Shown: piece by piece, positions 31,429 to 33,063 of the stretch
Layout of the letters: every line of letters starts with the position of its first letter
Numbering within the stretch: the stretch's first letter is position 1
Notes under the pieces: generated by a model
Seen by the model: only the letters and a program-made list of their open reading frames with translations
What the model was told of the DNA's origin: nothing
Database searches by the model: none
Position numbers and translations under genes: made by a program
From: JBFELO01 sp041552055
Lineage (GTDB): Bacteria > Acidobacteriota > Thermoanaerobaculia > Thermoanaerobaculales > Sulfomarinibacteraceae
NCBI GenBank assembly: GCA_041552055.1
Contig: JBFELO010000041.1
Location: 1-33,063, forward strand
DNA: 33,063 nt
Reading direction: 5' to 3'

Positions 31429-32790
31429 ATGAGGGGCGAACAGGTCACACGATTCACCACGGTCGGGGCCTGGATCATGTTCGCCGTGGCCGCGGTGGTC
31501 TCGGCTGAGTACTCGGTGACCGACATCGTTGACGCGGCCAAACGGGGCGACGGGCATGCCGTCCACCAGTTGATTCAGCTCGATCCGGACCAGGTGACGA
31601 TTCGCGACGACGACGGCTACACCGCCCTTCACTGGGCCGCGATCAGGGGCCAGTGGGCAATCGTCGCAGAGCTCGTGGCGGCCGCTGCGCCGGTGAATGC
31701 AGTCGGCGCGGACGGGGGCACTCCCCTGCACTGGGCCTGTCACCACGATCGGCCCGACATGGTGGTGCAGTTGCTCGACGCCGGAGCCCGGACCGACATC
31801 CACAACCGATGGGGTCGCACGCCGCTGCACATTGCCGCACGTCGTGGCTGCCACCACGTAGCCAAGCTGCTGCTCGAGAGAGGTGCCGACCCCAACGCGC
31901 GGACTGCGGAGGGATGGACGCCGCTCCACGTGGCCTATCTCAGCGGACATGACGGGCTCGTGGACCTGCTGGTATCTGCCGGGAGCGATGCCGAGCAGCG
32001 CGACGACGATGGTCTCCGTCCGGCGGAGGTGGCGCGGTCGAGGCCACCCGAGGTCGAGATCGATCCGGCACGTCTGGACACCTATGTCGGGATCTACGAT
32101 CTCAATGGCGGCCACACCGTCAAGGTCTGGCGCGAAGGCGACGGACTCGGAATTCGAGAGTTCGCGCCCGATGTCCTCTACCCGATCGGAGCCGACACGT
32201 TCTTCTGCCGGCAGGAGCCGTGGCGGATCACCTTCAGTCGATCGGAGAACGGCGAGATCGACGGAGTGGAGTTGGAGTTCCTGCGCCGGAGCGTCCGAGG
32301 TACGAGGACGTCGTCGCCACGCTACTTGGGGTCACGGGTGTGCCGCGACTGCCACGACGACGGACCTCGGGGTGGCCCCTGGGTGTCGTGGCTGCGCAGT
32401 CGCCACGCCCACGCCTACTGGCGGCTCGCCGGCGACTGGGCGCTGTACCTGGCCCGGCTCAGGCCCCAATATGCCGACCTCGAGGGTCCGATCAGCGACT
32501 CGCGGTGCATGCTGTGCCACGTGACCGGACAGCAGGACGACAACGCTCTGCTGGACAGGACCTTCAGATCGGAGGAGGGTGTCAGCTGCGAGGCCTGCCA
32601 CGGACCCGGAGCGCTCTATGTCCGCCCCGAGATCATGGCCGACCGTGATCGATTCCGAGCCAACGGCGGAGTCATTCCCACCGCGGAGACTTGCCGCAGC
32701 TGCCACCGCAACTCCGAGCGATTCGATTTCGACACCTGGTGGCCAAAGATCGCCCATCCACGCGCCGATACCTGGGAGTCGACCGAGTAG
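31429..32790 (+). CDS. ankyrin-repeat protein fused to a tetraheme cytochrome c554-like domain
   Basis: The ATG has GGGAGG upstream. A signal-peptide-like helix (GAWIMFAVAAVVSA) is followed by about five ankyrin repeats (31-205), e.g. DGYTALHWAAIRG, GRTPLHIAARRG and GWTPLHVAYLSG. Residues about 211-285 resemble a DUF3471 beta domain (LDTYVGIYDLNGG). The C-terminal part begins RYLGSRVCRDCH and has four CXXCH heme sites at 305-309, 360-364, 387-391 and 422-426, as in cytochrome c554-type proteins. Heme attachment requires export, so the ankyrin repeats would also be periplasmic. The order Ank-DUF3471-tetraheme is unusual; an electron-transfer or sensing role is inferred. It is 114 bp downstream of the decarboxylase operon and ends in TAG. 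Confidence 0.9.
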   Translation: MRGEQVTRFTTVGAWIMFAVAAVVSAEYSVTDIVDAAKRGDGHAVHQLIQLDPDQVTIRDDDGYTALHWAAIRGQWAIVAELVAAAAPVNAVGADGGTPLHWACHHDRPDMVVQLLDAGARTDIHNRWGRTPLHIAARRGCHHVAKLLLERGADPNARTAEGWTPLHVAYLSGHDGLVDLLVSAGSDAEQRDDDGLRPAEVARSRPPEVEIDPARLDTYVGIYDLNGGHTVKVWREGDGLGIREFAPDVLYPIGADTFFCRQEPWRITFSRSENGEIDGVELEFLRRSVRGTRTSSPRYLGSRVCRDCHDDGPRGGPWVSWLRSRHAHAYWRLAGDWALYLARLRPQYADLEGPISDSRCMLCHVTGQQDDNALLDRTFRSEEGVSCEACHGPGALYVRPEIMADRDRFRANGGVIPTAETCRSCHRNSERFDFDTWWPKIAHPRADTWESTE

Positions 32791-32948
32791 AACGGGATGC
32801 ACCCACGAGCACGGACCGCTCGGGCGGTGTAACCGTCACTCCGCGCTGCGGCTGCGTCTCCGGCGCCTCGCCGAAGAGCGGGATACGCCGGTCGCCGACC
32901 GAAGCTCGGTCGCCCGGGATCCACTGCACTGCGCGCCAGCGAATTGCA

Positions 32949-33062
32949 TCAGAACAACGTATAAATGAACGGTGCCGCAGCGGAGCCGGAGAGCACGATC
33001 AGCAGCGCCACCAGCAGCAGCACGACGATGATCGGGGTCAGCCACCACTTCTTGTTGGTCAT
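32949..33062 (-). CDS. DUF5989-type small membrane protein, possibly cut by the window edge
   Basis: A 37-aa frame from an ATG at 33062 reads MTNKKWWLTPIIVVLLLVAL and ends SGSAAAPFIYTLF. KKWW before a single membrane helix and an APFIYTLF end are hallmarks of the DUF5989 family, usually about 50 aa; the true start may lie beyond the edge. In other genomes this family sits in polysaccharide gene clusters beside SxtJ-like membrane proteins and carbamoyltransferases, so such a cluster may continue to the right. It converges on the ankyrin-cytochrome gene. The 158-bp gap between them shows only a short ACCGC/GCGGT hairpin. Confidence 0.8.
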   Translation of the reverse strand: MTNKKWWLTPIIVVLLLVALLIVLSGSAAAPFIYTLF

Positions 33063-33063
33063 C

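Noticed and set aside
30838..32115. A 425-codon minus-strand frame opposite the beta-subunit and ankyrin genes
   Set aside because: Spans two recognised plus-strand genes and their gap; composition is an antisense artefact.
1..33063. CRISPR arrays, insertion sequences, tRNA or rRNA genes
   Set aside because: No regularly spaced direct repeats, transposase-like frames with terminal repeats, or tRNA T-loop contexts outside coding genes were found.

Overview
The window is GC-rich, densely coded bacterial chromosome. Several traits recall Acidobacteriota, perhaps the Thermoanaerobaculia: large secreted proteins with PKD, beta-propeller and Ig-like modules, a multiheme cytochrome c554-type protein, a DUF1015-serA-serC cluster, and frequent GTG starts. 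This placement is inferred from gene content; there is no rRNA or tRNA in the window to confirm it.

Layout. (1) 1-4414, minus strand: a secreted HEXXH metalloprotease with PKD domains and a small exported protein coupled to it. (2) 4415-5485: about 1.1 kb with no convincing gene, but with a near-consensus minus-strand sigma-70 promoter overlapped by a palindrome, a weak membrane-protein ORF and a fragment resembling a Ser/Thr-kinase glycine-rich loop. (3) 5486-14690, minus strand: DUF1015, serA, serC, an LpxH-like phosphoesterase, aroA, a sigma-54 enhancer-binding protein (EBP), a MurB-like protein lacking catalytic residues and a TPR membrane protein. In the EBP/murB-like gap, on the opposite strand, lies a textbook sigma-54 promoter followed by a short stretch ending in a rho-independent terminator: a candidate sigma-54-dependent small RNA of about 80 nt. 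(4) 14886-18864, plus strand: a secreted seven-blade beta-propeller protein broken by one in-frame TAG, a Cys-rich exported protein, and a secreted domain gene with a frameshift behind its signal peptide. (5) 18928-21927: a coiled-coil exported protein, an outer-membrane barrel plus YceI pair, and another exported protein. (6) 22046-27894: an M14 peptidase-Sir2 operon, a class V aminotransferase and an AI-2E family permease. (7) 28096-32790: a sodium-pump decarboxylase operon (gamma, alpha, beta), followed by an ankyrin-repeat/tetraheme cytochrome fusion. (8) The right edge holds a tiny DUF5989-type membrane protein on the minus strand.

Working together: serA and serC make phosphoserine, and aroA makes the chorismate precursor EPSP. 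The oad-like operon would couple decarboxylation of a 2-oxoacid to Na+ export. The most novel item is the predicted sigma-54-driven RNA with a CCUCC-rich, anti-Shine-Dalgarno-like single-stranded segment beside its likely activator. No CRISPR array, insertion sequence, tRNA or rRNA was seen.
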